Below are positions 52,015 to 60,525 of a stretch of 64,000 nucleotides of DNA, piece after piece (position 1 is the stretch's first letter; every line of letters starts with the position of its first letter). Source of the DNA: SKGN01 sp050948865 (GTDB lineage Bacteria; Bacillota_I; Bacilli_A; RF39; UBA660); contig JBMNEQ010000002.1 of the NCBI GenBank assembly GCA_050948865.1, positions 186,001 through 250,000 on the forward strand, written 5' to 3'. Made by a program: the position numbers and the translations under genes. The notes beneath the pieces were generated by a model. That model was not told the origin of the DNA, made no database searches, and saw only the letters and a program-made list of their open reading frames with translations.

Positions 52015-53025
52015 ATGTTTATTAAAAAAGCAAAAAACATCCTTTGCTCTACTCTTTTAACATTATTAATCATTCCAACCTTAGTTTTTGCTTATCCTAG
52101 TCATCTTATACCTGGTGGAGAGAATATTGGTATTCAAATTAATTCCAAAGGAATAATGATTGTGGGGATGTATAAAGTTAATAACTATTATCCTGGACGT
52201 GATGCTGGTTTAAAAATAGGTGATAATATTTTAACTATTAACGATCAAAAGATTAGTAATATTAATGAAATGATTAACATTATTAATCAGGTTAATCAAC
52301 AAGAAAAAATAACGATTGGTTATAAAAGAAATAATCTTTTTTATAAAACAACGTTAAAATTAGTTAAAACAGAAGAAAACCTATATAAAACTGGTCTATA
52401 TGTTAAAGATACTATTTCTGGTATTGGAACACTTACTTATATTGATCCTAAAACTAAAATGTATGGAGCTTTAGGTCATGAAGTAATTGAAAAGTCTACT
52501 GGTCAAAAAGTTGAAGTTCAAACGGGTAAAATATTTAAATCTGATGTTTTAAACATTGAAAAAAGTAATCGAGGTTCACCCGGTGAAAAGAATGCTCGTT
52601 TTTATTCTAATTTAGTTTATGGTGATATTTTTAAAAATACAACAGTTGGTATTTTTGGGACATATACGTCAGAATTACCAAATAAAAAACTATATAAAGT
52701 AGCGAAACCTAATGAAGTAAAAATAGGGGAAGCTACAATGTTAACAGTTTTAGAAAATTCTACTATTGAAGAATTTACGATTGATATTATTAAATTAAAT
52801 AATAATCAACAGAAAATGAAAAATATTTTATTTAATATTACTGATGCTAAATTATTAGATATGACTGGGGGAATTGTTCAGGGAATGAGTGGTAGTCCTA
52901 TTATTCAAGATGAAATGATAGTAGGAGCAGTAACTCATGTAGTGATTGATGAAACCTCTAAAGGCTATGGAATATTTATCCAACATATGTTAGAAGAAGG
53001 CAATAAAAATAAAGAGCAAAATTAA
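52015..53025 (+). CDS. spoIVB: SpoIVB-type S55 serine peptidase
   Basis: Secreted PDZ-protease, 336 aa. A signal/anchor (about residues 8-25) precedes a PDZ domain (about 45-115). The S55 protease domain has the catalytic His in KMYGALGHEV and the Ser in VQGMSGSPII. In Bacillus SpoIVB crosses from forespore to mother cell and triggers pro-sigma-K processing by SpoIVFB. It normally neighbours recN and spo0A; here xseB precedes it and spoIIM follows. Confidence 0.92.
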   Translation: MFIKKAKNILCSTLLTLLIIPTLVFAYPSHLIPGGENIGIQINSKGIMIVGMYKVNNYYPGRDAGLKIGDNILTINDQKISNINEMINIINQVNQQEKITIGYKRNNLFYKTTLKLVKTEENLYKTGLYVKDTISGIGTLTYIDPKTKMYGALGHEVIEKSTGQKVEVQTGKIFKSDVLNIEKSNRGSPGEKNARFYSNLVYGDIFKNTTVGIFGTYTSELPNKKLYKVAKPNEVKIGEATMLTVLENSTIEEFTIDIIKLNNNQQKMKNILFNITDAKLLDMTGGIVQGMSGSPIIQDEMIVGAVTHVVIDETSKGYGIFIQHMLEEGNKNKEQN

Positions 53026-53041
53026 TTTTTTGCTCTTTATT
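53010..53041. terminator. Bidirectional terminator between spoIVB and the small minus-strand gene
   Basis: AAAGAGCAAAA pairs with TTTTGCTCTTT around a short AT loop, overlapping the spoIVB stop and the stop of the minus-strand 31-aa gene. Confidence 0.8.
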
Positions 53042-53132
53042 GTAATAAAGGTAAGATAATCATCGATATAACACCTGCTAACATGCTAAGTAAAGCAATC
53101 CAAGCAGCAAGTTTAATAGATTTTTTTTTCAT
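53037..53132 (-). CDS. 31-aa hydrophobic micro-protein
   Basis: Read on the minus strand from ATG 53132 to TAA 53037, with GAGGTG 12 bases upstream of the ATG. It encodes a basic start (MKKKSIK) and one membrane helix (about residues 8-29). Shape, ribosome site and a shared terminator support a real membrane micro-protein, perhaps stress or division related; no family is recognised with certainty. Confidence 0.6.
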   Translation of the reverse strand: MKKKSIKLAAWIALLSMLAGVISMIILPLLQ

Positions 53133-53223
53133 AAGATAACACCTCACACGAACATTATATCACGATTGTTTTTATATTTGCATAAAAATTCTTTTTAAAA
53201 ATATACTTTAACGAGGTGATAAA

Positions 53224-53853
53224 GTGGTCAAGCTCTTTAAAAAGATTATTAAGGAATTAAATAAAGAAAAAAAGGTTTATACATTTTTAAGTTTAATTTT
53301 ATTAAGTGGTTTATTTTTTGGTTCTTTATTTATTACTATATTAAACGAAGAAGATAAATTAGAAGTAATTAAGCAAATTACTTCTTTTTTTCATAGCATT
53401 AAAGAAGGTAAAATTAATTATTTAGAAGCTTTAAAAAGTAGTTTAATAGGTAATTTATTATATATAAGTTCTATTTGGTTATTAGGTATTTCTATTATTG
53501 GAATTCCTATTATTATTTTTTTAGTTTTTTTAAAGGGTTTTATTATTGGTTTTAGTATTATTACTATTATTATTCATTATAAAACTATTGGTATATTAGG
53601 CGCTTTTACTTATATTTTTCCCCACTTAATAATAAATTCTTTAGTTATTTTAGGAGTTGGTTGTTATGCTTTTTATTTATCTTTAGATCTATTTTTAGCA
53701 GTTATTAAAAGAAAAAACATAAATTTTAAGAATATTATTAATCGTTATTTTTTTGTTTTATTATTAGGAATCTTTTTATTGTTTTTATCATCTTTAATGG
53801 AAGTTTATTTTTCTCCTTTTTTTATTAAGTTTTTTCTTTTCTTCGTTAAATAG
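53224..53853 (+). CDS. spoIIM: Stage II sporulation protein M
   Basis: Integral membrane protein, 209 aa, with about five hydrophobic segments. The family-type core GNLLYISSIWLLGISIIGIPIIIFLVFLKGFIIGF and the FPHLIINS motif fit SpoIIM, part of the DMP peptidoglycan-remodelling complex driving engulfment. It begins with GTG at 53224 behind GAGGTGAT, and TATACT lies 17 nt before the start. Confidence 0.9.
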   Translation: MVKLFKKIIKELNKEKKVYTFLSLILLSGLFFGSLFITILNEEDKLEVIKQITSFFHSIKEGKINYLEALKSSLIGNLLYISSIWLLGISIIGIPIIIFLVFLKGFIIGFSIITIIIHYKTIGILGAFTYIFPHLIINSLVILGVGCYAFYLSLDLFLAVIKRKNINFKNIINRYFFVLLLGIFLLFLSSLMEVYFSPFFIKFFLFFVK

Positions 53854-53880
53854 TTTTATATTAGATATTAGAAAACGTGA

Positions 53881-53886
53881 TATAAT
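53881..53886 (+). promoter_or_regulatory. Short-leader extended -10 box for mnmA
   Basis: TGA-TATAAT, an extended -10, ends exactly 16 nt before the ATG at 53902, with GGTGATTT between. Confidence 0.65.
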
Positions 53887-53901
53887 ATTAATGGTGATTT
53901 A

Positions 53902-55005
53902 ATGAAAACTGTAGTAGTGGGAATGAGTGGGGGAGTTGATTCTTCTGTTGCTGCTTATCTTCTTCAAAAAGAAGGTTACAAGGTTATTGGATTGTTTATT
54001 AGAAGTTGGGATTCTACTTTAAATTATGATATTTTAGGGAATCCTTCTTTAAATGATCATATTTGTCCAGAAGATAGGGATTATCAAGATGCGAAAGAAG
54101 TATGTTTAAAACTTGATATTCCTCTTTTTCGTGTAGATTTAATTAAAGAATATTGGGATTATGTTTTCACTTATTTTTTAGAAGAATTAAAAAAGGGAAG
54201 AACGCCAAATCCAGATATTATGTGTAATAAATATATTAAGTTTGATAAATTTATTAAAGAAGCAAAAAAACTAGGGGCTGATTTAATTGCTACTGGTCAT
54301 TATGCTAGGATTCAAGATGGTAAATTATATGAAGGGATTGATAAAAATAAGGATCAAACTTATTTTTTATCTCAATTAACGAAAGAGCAATTAGAAAATG
54401 TTCTTTTTCCAGTAGGAAGTTTAACTAAAGAAGAGGTAAGGGGAATTGCTTTAAAAATTAATCAACATATTGCTAAAAAGAAGGATTCAACGGGAATTTG
54501 TTTTATTGGAGAACGTAATTTTTCTAAATTTTTACAAAATTATTTACCAAATAATCCTGGTAATATTGTTGATATTAAAACAAACAAGGTTTTAGCTAAA
54601 CATATAGGGTTAATGTATTATACAATAGGCCAAAGAAGAGGTTTAAACTTAGGTGGTCAAAAGGATAAATTATATGTTGTTGGTAAAGATTTAAAGGAAA
54701 ATATTCTTTATGTAGCGAGTGGTTTTAATAATGATTATTTATTTAGTGATAGTGCTTTAATTGAAGAAGTAAATTTTATTAATGAAAAAAGACCAAGAGA
54801 GGTTCAAGCTAGATTTCGTTATCGTCAAAAAAAGCAAGCTGTTAAATTGGAATATTTGGGTAATAATCAAGTTTTGGTTACTTATAAACCAATTAAAGCT
54901 GTTACTCCTGGTCAAGCTTGTGTTTTTTATGAAGAAGAAGAATGTTTAGGAGGAGGAATTATTAAAGAGGTTTTTAAAAAGGGTCAACCTCTTTGGTATT
55001 TATAA
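53902..55005 (+). CDS. mnmA: tRNA-specific 2-thiouridylase
   Basis: Thiolates U34 of tRNA-Lys, -Glu and -Gln, 367 aa. The PP-loop GMSGGVDSSVAA starts the protein. The catalytic Cys pair is in NPDIMCNKYIKF and STGICFIGERNF, and MYYTIGQRRGLNLGG and the C-terminal VTPGQACVFYE are conserved. The gene seems to be monocistronic. Confidence 0.96.
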   Translation: MKTVVVGMSGGVDSSVAAYLLQKEGYKVIGLFIRSWDSTLNYDILGNPSLNDHICPEDRDYQDAKEVCLKLDIPLFRVDLIKEYWDYVFTYFLEELKKGRTPNPDIMCNKYIKFDKFIKEAKKLGADLIATGHYARIQDGKLYEGIDKNKDQTYFLSQLTKEQLENVLFPVGSLTKEEVRGIALKINQHIAKKKDSTGICFIGERNFSKFLQNYLPNNPGNIVDIKTNKVLAKHIGLMYYTIGQRRGLNLGGQKDKLYVVGKDLKENILYVASGFNNDYLFSDSALIEEVNFINEKRPREVQARFRYRQKKQAVKLEYLGNNQVLVTYKPIKAVTPGQACVFYEEEECLGGGIIKEVFKKGQPLWYL

Positions 55006-55017
55006 GTGTTTTACAGT

Positions 55018-55073
55018 AATTGTCATTAAATTTACGATTGACAATTGACATTTTTATGTTAAAATGATAATAG
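55018..55073 (+). promoter_or_regulatory. Promoter with overlapping inverted repeat (candidate operator)
   Basis: AATTGTCA (55018-55025) and TGACAATT (55039-55046) form a perfect inverted repeat with a 13-base spacer. The right half overlaps a -35 TTGACA, and TAAAAT is the likely -10. This fits autoregulation by the helix-turn-helix protein encoded next, which is inference. Confidence 0.55.
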
Positions 55074-55086
55074 GAGGGTAGAAGAG

Positions 55087-55863
55087 ATGATTAATAGTTT
55101 ATTAAAAGAGTTAGGGATATCTAAAGTTAAATTAGCTAAATATTTAGGTGTTTCAAGACAAATGGTTTATAATTATTTAGAATTAAATAATTTAGAAGAA
55201 TGGCCTAAAGATAAGAAAATGAAAATCTTTACTTTATTTGATATTGATTCAGCCGAAAAATTAAAAGAAATTAATGTTACTAGTGATTATATTAACAGGG
55301 CAGAAGATATTCTTAATAAAGATGAATTTAAATCACTACGAAAGGATTTATCAACTTATGATATGGGTTTGATGGATAAAAAGAGTCAACAAATTATAAT
55401 TGATATTGTTGACATTATGAAAGAAGATTTATTTGATAGTGAAAAAGAATCAAAAGATGAGATGGTTATGGCTTATAATTATTTAATTCCTTTTTTACAG
55501 GTATTAGGAGATATTCCAGAATTAAAATATGTTTTAGCTTATTATGCTAAAATAAATGGTTTTATTTTACCTGAAGAGTTTGTTTTTGATGAAGAAAAAC
55601 AAATTACTTTTGAAGGAATTATGTTTCAAGCGATGACTTTATATCATAATGGTGGTGCTTCTAAATCAAAAATTCAAGAAGCTCATAAAAGATTTGTTGC
55701 TGATATAGAACATAAAAAAGAAGAAAGATTAAGTCGAACGCAAGAACTTAATACGGCTAAAGTTCAGGCTTTAAAAGAATTAGGTTATACAGAAATAAAT
55801 GAGGTTAATGCTTCTGAAGTGTTAGAAAAAATAGCAGAAATTCAAGCTCGTAAATCTGTTTAA
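55087..55863 (+). CDS. Helix-turn-helix protein of unknown function
   Basis: 258 aa. The N-terminal 35 residues are an XRE-type helix-turn-helix (ISKVKLAKYLGVSRQMVYNYLEL). The remainder is helical and acidic, with no recognised sensor domain, and ends in a charged coiled-coil-like region (HKKEERLSRTQELNTAKVQALKEL). It is likely a DNA-binding regulator, possibly of its own promoter. It lies alone between two terminator-bounded units. Confidence 0.78.
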   Translation: MINSLLKELGISKVKLAKYLGVSRQMVYNYLELNNLEEWPKDKKMKIFTLFDIDSAEKLKEINVTSDYINRAEDILNKDEFKSLRKDLSTYDMGLMDKKSQQIIIDIVDIMKEDLFDSEKESKDEMVMAYNYLIPFLQVLGDIPELKYVLAYYAKINGFILPEEFVFDEEKQITFEGIMFQAMTLYHNGGASKSKIQEAHKRFVADIEHKKEERLSRTQELNTAKVQALKELGYTEINEVNASEVLEKIAEIQARKSV

Positions 55864-55865
55864 AG

Positions 55866-55891
55866 GGATAACTTCTTTGGTTATCTTTTTT
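55866..55891 (+). terminator. Terminator after the HTH gene
   Basis: GATAACT pairs with GGTTATC (six to seven bases) followed by TTTTTT. Confidence 0.72.
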
Positions 55892-55960
55892 AAGTGCTAT
55901 ATTAAGGAAATAGATGATATAATTAAGAAAGTAGTTAATTATATCTAAAGGAGGTTGTTT

Positions 55961-56599
55961 ATGTCTGTTGTCGCGATTATTCCTGCTTTAAATGAGGAAA
56001 AGACAATTAAAAGAATAATTGAAATGATTAAGGTTGTTCCTTTGGTTGATCGTATTATAGTTGTTAGTGATGGTTCTAAAGATAATACCGCTAATATAGC
56101 TAGAAGATGTGGTGTTGAAGTAATCGATTTAAAAGAGAATATTGGTAAAGGGGGAGCTATGAGTATTGGGGTTAAAAGTTGTCAAGAAGAGATAATTTTA
56201 TTTTTAGATGCTGATTTAATCGGTTTAACTAGAAAGCATATTGAAGATCTTTTAAAACCAGTAGTTGAAGATAATTATGCCATGTCCTTAGGTGTTTTTG
56301 TTCATGGAAAGGTAGGAACTGATTTAGCTCACATGGTAGCCCCCTTTTTATCAGGTCAAAGAGTAATAACTAGGCAATTATTTAATAAGGTTAATGATAT
56401 TGAAATTAGCCGTTATGGGGTAGAAATGGCCTTAACTAGGTATATTGAAAAAAATAATATTGCAATTAAGAAAATTAAACTTAATGGTTTAACTCATTTA
56501 ACTAAAGAAGAAAAGTTAGGCTTTTTTACAGGAGTTACTATGAGATTTAAAATGTATAAAGAAATAATAGCTGTTTTCTTTTTAAATATTTTAAAATAG
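55961..56599 (+). CDS. Family 2 glycosyltransferase
   Basis: GT-A fold glycosyltransferase, 212 aa, from ATG 55961 behind AAAGGAGG. Nucleotide-sugar binding is visible in VVAIIPALNEEKTI, VVSDGSKDNT and the DxD-like FLDADL. A short hydrophobic stretch near the C-terminus may associate with the membrane. It resembles dolichol-phosphate-mannose-synthase-like or cell-envelope transferases; the acceptor is unknown. It is followed 14 bases later by an exported transglutaminase-like protein. Confidence 0.88.
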   Translation: MSVVAIIPALNEEKTIKRIIEMIKVVPLVDRIIVVSDGSKDNTANIARRCGVEVIDLKENIGKGGAMSIGVKSCQEEIILFLDADLIGLTRKHIEDLLKPVVEDNYAMSLGVFVHGKVGTDLAHMVAPFLSGQRVITRQLFNKVNDIEISRYGVEMALTRYIEKNNIAIKKIKLNGLTHLTKEEKLGFFTGVTMRFKMYKEIIAVFFLNILK

Positions 56600-56613
56600 T
56601 ATTGGAGAAAAAA

Positions 56614-57852
56614 ATGACCAAAAGATTTGTTTTATTTATAAAAGTTTTTCTTTTGATTTTTGTTATAAGTTTTTTATATTGGGCTGAATATAAAACTTTT
56701 AATCAAAGAAAAGATTTAATCCCAACAGAATTAAAGAATGATCTTTTTCTAAAGGATAAAACATTTAATAATGAAGAAATAATAGATGAAGATAAAGAAG
56801 ATTATTTCTCTTTAGAAAAAAGGTATGTAAGGAATTTTTTAAATGAAAAAGAGAAACAACTTTATGATTCCTTTTTAGTTAATTCTTTAAAACATATTTC
56901 TTCTTTTAATATTATTCCAATCAAAGAAGAAAGCTTACAAAATGTTTATCGAGCTTTTATGAATGATAATCCTGATCATTTCTGGGTCGATAATTTAGTT
57001 TATTATACAAATTCAAATACTAATCAAGTGATAAAAATTGATTTTAAGTTTAATGTAGATGAGAAGGAAAAAGAAAAAAGACAAGAAGAAATTGATCAGG
57101 TAGTAAAAGAGATTCTGGCCCCTATAAATAAAGAAATGACGGAATATGATCAAGTAAAATATATTTATGATTATATTATTGATAACACTATTTATGATTA
57201 TCAAGCACCAGATAATCAAAACATTTATAGTGTTTTAATTAATGGAAGAAGTGTTTGTGCAGGATATGCTAGAACTTTTCAATATCTTATGAATAAATTA
57301 GATATTTTTAATTTATATGTTACTGGAACTACTACTACAGAAGATAACCAAACTTTGGGACATGCTTGGAATTTAGTAAGATTAGATAATCAATTTTATA
57401 ATATTGATTCGACATGGGGTAATTCTATTTTTATTACTGATCAATCTTTAAATAATTATAAAAATTATCATTATTTTAATGTAACTAGTGAAGAGATAAA
57501 AAAGACTCATATTTTTGATGCTTATTATCCTTTACCAGAAGCAAAAGGATTAAAATATAATTATTATATTAAAGAAAAATTATTATTTACGGTTTATGAT
57601 CTTAATTTAGAAAATAGATTATATGAACGACTAATAGAAATAAATGAGGAAAAGGACCCCCTTTTAACTATTAGTTTTACTAATAAAAAAGAATATCAAA
57701 AAGCTTTAGAACAATTATTTGATAAAGGGAAATTATTTAAATTAATAAAACAATCTAATAAAAGTAATAAAAATAAAGTTAATGAAAGAATTGTAAAGTC
57801 TTCTTCTAATGAAGAAAAATTGATTATTGATATTTATTTAAATTATATATAG
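56614..57852 (+). CDS. Exported transglutaminase-like protein
   Basis: 412 aa from ATG 56614 with GGAG upstream. One N-terminal membrane anchor (about residues 5-24) and a transglutaminase/protease-like core with catalytic triad: Cys in SVCAGYARTFQYL, His in TLGHAWNLV, Asp in NIDSTWGN. Such proteins act on the cell surface, cleaving or cross-linking peptides. The C-terminal 90 residues are charged with no recognised domain. The pair with the GT2 gene suggests envelope work. Confidence 0.86.
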   Translation: MTKRFVLFIKVFLLIFVISFLYWAEYKTFNQRKDLIPTELKNDLFLKDKTFNNEEIIDEDKEDYFSLEKRYVRNFLNEKEKQLYDSFLVNSLKHISSFNIIPIKEESLQNVYRAFMNDNPDHFWVDNLVYYTNSNTNQVIKIDFKFNVDEKEKEKRQEEIDQVVKEILAPINKEMTEYDQVKYIYDYIIDNTIYDYQAPDNQNIYSVLINGRSVCAGYARTFQYLMNKLDIFNLYVTGTTTTEDNQTLGHAWNLVRLDNQFYNIDSTWGNSIFITDQSLNNYKNYHYFNVTSEEIKKTHIFDAYYPLPEAKGLKYNYYIKEKLLFTVYDLNLENRLYERLIEINEEKDPLLTISFTNKKEYQKALEQLFDKGKLFKLIKQSNKSNKNKVNERIVKSSSNEEKLIIDIYLNYI

Positions 57853-57945
57853 GATAAATAGGATTAAAACCTTGATACTATTGCTTTCTTTCCTTTTTTT
57901 TGTTAAGATAAGACTTGTTGTTGAAATTGGAAGGGAAGTGATTTT

Positions 57946-58692
57946 GTGAAGAAGAAACGTCTATTTAAGCTGGATAAAGAAAAATCCAAAAAGTTTATAG
58001 CCGTAGTTTGTCTTACAACTTTATTTACTTTAACAAATTTTAAAGTTTCTGGTTCAACTTTTGATGAATCTAATTTTTTTAAACCTTATACAATTCAAGA
58101 AAAGGTCCCAGAAACTTTAAAAGAAAAGCCTAAAGAAAGTGTATCAAAACCAATCTATGAAATTGAATTTGGATTAGATATGGAAGTTCAAAAATATATT
58201 TATGATAGATGTGAGGAATTAAATTTAGATTTTATTAAAACAATGGGATTAATTCATCATGAAAGTAAATTTGATTCTACTAATATAGGTTCTACTAATG
58301 ATTATGGTTTGTTTCAAATTAATAAGATGAATCATAATTGGTTATCAAAAAATTTAAAGACCCCTTGTGAACCTTTAGATCCTATTATAAATTCTACTTG
58401 GGGAACTTATATGCTAAAAAATATTTATACTTTTTGGGAAGAAAGAGGTATAAAAGAAGAACAATTAGATCATTTTGTTTGGTCTACTTATAATAAGGGC
58501 TTAAAAGGATTTAAAAGTTCTGGTGAGGCTGTAAATTATATTAATAAGGTTTATGAAAGCATTGATTATATAAATGAAACAATTGAACATGATAAAAAGC
58601 AAACAACACTAAAAGAATTATATGTAATGAAAGAAGAATTAGAAACTATAAAAAAAGTTAAGGTAAATGAAAAAGAAAGAAAGAATCTTTAA
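57946..58692 (+). CDS. Lytic transglycosylase-like (SLT fold) secreted protein
   Basis: 248 aa, starting with GTG at 57946 behind GGAAGGGAAG. A signal/anchor lies at about residues 17-33. The SLT-type core contains the catalytic Glu in GLIHHESKFDSTNIGSTNDYGLFQIN (about residues 100-125) and WGTYMLKN. The family cleaves peptidoglycan glycan strands. The C-terminal region is a charged coiled coil. It sits with other envelope-directed genes. Confidence 0.85.
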   Translation: MKKKRLFKLDKEKSKKFIAVVCLTTLFTLTNFKVSGSTFDESNFFKPYTIQEKVPETLKEKPKESVSKPIYEIEFGLDMEVQKYIYDRCEELNLDFIKTMGLIHHESKFDSTNIGSTNDYGLFQINKMNHNWLSKNLKTPCEPLDPIINSTWGTYMLKNIYTFWEERGIKEEQLDHFVWSTYNKGLKGFKSSGEAVNYINKVYESIDYINETIEHDKKQTTLKELYVMKEELETIKKVKVNEKERKNL

Positions 58693-58777
58693 GGGTTCTT
58701 TTTTACTTCCTATAATATATATTATGTTAACCTATAGAAAAAAATAGATTTCTCCCCTAGTTTTAATTAAGTTATGA

Positions 58778-58783
58778 TATAAT
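58778..58783 (+). promoter_or_regulatory. Short-leader extended -10 box for the CofE-like gene
   Basis: TGA-TATAAT, an extended -10, ends 16 nt before the ATG at 58799, with GGTGATTTT between, the same layout as mnmA. Confidence 0.65.
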
Positions 58784-58798
58784 TAAAGCGGTGATTTT

Positions 58799-59998
58799 AT
58801 GAAGAAAAAACGTTGTCTTGGAACTGTTATTAGAGGAATTAGAACTCCTATTATAAAAAAAGGAGATAATTTAGTGAAGATAACTATTGATTCTTTAATG
58901 GAAGCTTCTCAATATGAAGGTTTTACTTTTAATGATAAAGATATTATTGGTCTTACAGAAGGTATAGTAGCGAAGGCTCAGGGCAATTATGTTAGTGTTG
59001 ATGAGATAGCTTTAGATATTAAGAGGAAGTTTTCTTGTGAACATCTTGGAATTGTCTATCCTATTTTAAGTCGTAATCGGTTTTCCTTATGTTTAAAAGG
59101 TATAGCTAGGGCTTCAAAAAAGATTACGATGTTATTAACATACCCTACTGATGAAGTAGGTAATCCTATTTTAGCAAAAGAAAAGATGGAACAATATAAT
59201 ATTAATCCTTATAATGATATTATTTTAAAAGAGAAATATGATACTCTTTTTAAAGATTATCTTCATCCTTTTACGGGAGTTAATATGGTTCAGGTTTATC
59301 AAGATATTGCTTTAGAAGAAGGTTGTCAAATTGAATTTGTTTTTAGTAATAATCCTTTAACAATTTTAAATTATACTAAGAATGTTTTAGTTTCTAATAT
59401 TCATCAACGAGAAGAAACTAAAGAAAAGATTATTCAGGCTGGAGCTAAGATTGTTTATACTTTATGTGATATTATGAATGAAAGTATAAATAATAGTGGT
59501 TATAATAAAGAGTATGGGCTCTTAGGTTCTAATAAAGCAGAAAAGGAAATATTAAAATTATTTCCTACGGAAGCTTTTGATATAATTAATGATATTCAAA
59601 AGGAAATGAAAAGGTTAACAGGAAAAACATTAGAGGTTTTAGTTTATGGGGATGGTGCTTTTAAAGATCCAGTAATGGGCATTTGGGAACTAGCTGATCC
59701 TGTTGTCTCCCCTTTTTATACTTCAGGATTAGAAGGAACTCCTAATGAAATTAAACTAAAATATATAGCTGATAATAAATTTAAGAATTTAGAAGGTTTA
59801 AAATTACAAGAGGCAATTAAAAAAGAGATTAAAGAGAAAAAGGATAATTTAAAAGATTGTGATAATAATTTAGGAACAACTCCAAGAAAGATTACTGATT
59901 TATTAGGTTCTTTATGTGATTTAACCTCTGGTAGTGGTGATAAAGGCACCCCTCTTGTCTTAATCCAAGGTTACTTTGATGATTATGCTAGTGATTAA
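58799..59998 (+). CDS. Orphan CofE-family (F420-0:gamma-glutamyl ligase-like) protein
   Basis: 399 aa. The N-terminal half resembles the CofE family (GTVIRGIRTPIIKKGDNL, DIIGLTEGIVAKAQGNYVS), which adds glutamate to cofactor F420. The C-terminal half is longer than CofE, with VLVYGDGAFKDPVMGIWELADPV and a closing GSGDKGTPLVLIQGYFDDYASD-type tail. No F420 biosynthesis genes are in the window and F420 is not expected in such Bacilli, so another glutamyl or amino-acid ligation target is likely. Confidence 0.75.
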   Translation: MKKKRCLGTVIRGIRTPIIKKGDNLVKITIDSLMEASQYEGFTFNDKDIIGLTEGIVAKAQGNYVSVDEIALDIKRKFSCEHLGIVYPILSRNRFSLCLKGIARASKKITMLLTYPTDEVGNPILAKEKMEQYNINPYNDIILKEKYDTLFKDYLHPFTGVNMVQVYQDIALEEGCQIEFVFSNNPLTILNYTKNVLVSNIHQREETKEKIIQAGAKIVYTLCDIMNESINNSGYNKEYGLLGSNKAEKEILKLFPTEAFDIINDIQKEMKRLTGKTLEVLVYGDGAFKDPVMGIWELADPVVSPFYTSGLEGTPNEIKLKYIADNKFKNLEGLKLQEAIKKEIKEKKDNLKDCDNNLGTTPRKITDLLGSLCDLTSGSGDKGTPLVLIQGYFDDYASD

Positions 59999-60000
59999 AT

Positions 60001-60026
60001 AAAATAGCCTTAAAAAGGCTATTTTA
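60001..60026. terminator. Bidirectional terminator
   Basis: AAAATAGCC pairs with GGCTATTTT around TTAAAAA, shared by the converging CofE-like and dps genes. Confidence 0.82.
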
Positions 60027-60474
60027 AATTGGCATTTAACATCCACTGTTCTTTTTCTAAGAAACTAGTAAAATCACTTAAGATAGAAGTTGTTACTAAA
60101 TCATTAGTAGATTCTGTATAATTAATTATTTGTTTAGTGATAGCAGTTAAATAGTTAAAATCATGAAGAACATTTTTAATTACTTCTTTTTCAGTATAAT
60201 CTTTACTAGGATGATTTTTTAAATGGGCTAATTCTGAATATTGTTTTAATTCAGTAAGAGGAAACCCATTTAATTGTTTTATACGTTCGGCTGTTAAATC
60301 AAACATCTTTAACCCCTCTTGATAATATTCTTCTAATTTTTTATGCATAGAAATAAAATTAGGTCCAATTATATTCCAATGAAAATTATATAAATTAGTT
60401 GTTATAACAGCAATATTCGCTAAATATTGATTTAAAAGATTAATTATTTCTTTTTGTTGGTTAGTGTTATCCAT
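60019..60474 (-). CDS. dps: Dps-family ferritin-like protein
   Basis: DNA-binding, iron-storing dodecameric protein of starved cells, 151 aa. The intersubunit ferroxidase motif is recognisable: NFHWNIIGPNFISMHKKLEEYY with His, then DLTAERIKQLNGFP carrying the Asp and Glu ligands. Start ATG 60474 is preceded by GGGAGG. It protects DNA from oxidative damage and is the only stress-ferritin gene in the window. Confidence 0.94.
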   Translation of the reverse strand: MDNTNQQKEIINLLNQYLANIAVITTNLYNFHWNIIGPNFISMHKKLEEYYQEGLKMFDLTAERIKQLNGFPLTELKQYSELAHLKNHPSKDYTEKEVIKNVLHDFNYLTAITKQIINYTESTNDLVTTSILSDFTSFLEKEQWMLNANLK

Positions 60475-60525
60475 TTAAAACCTCCCTTATTAGTTTATGG
60501 GATGGTTATTAATAGGTGCTTATAA

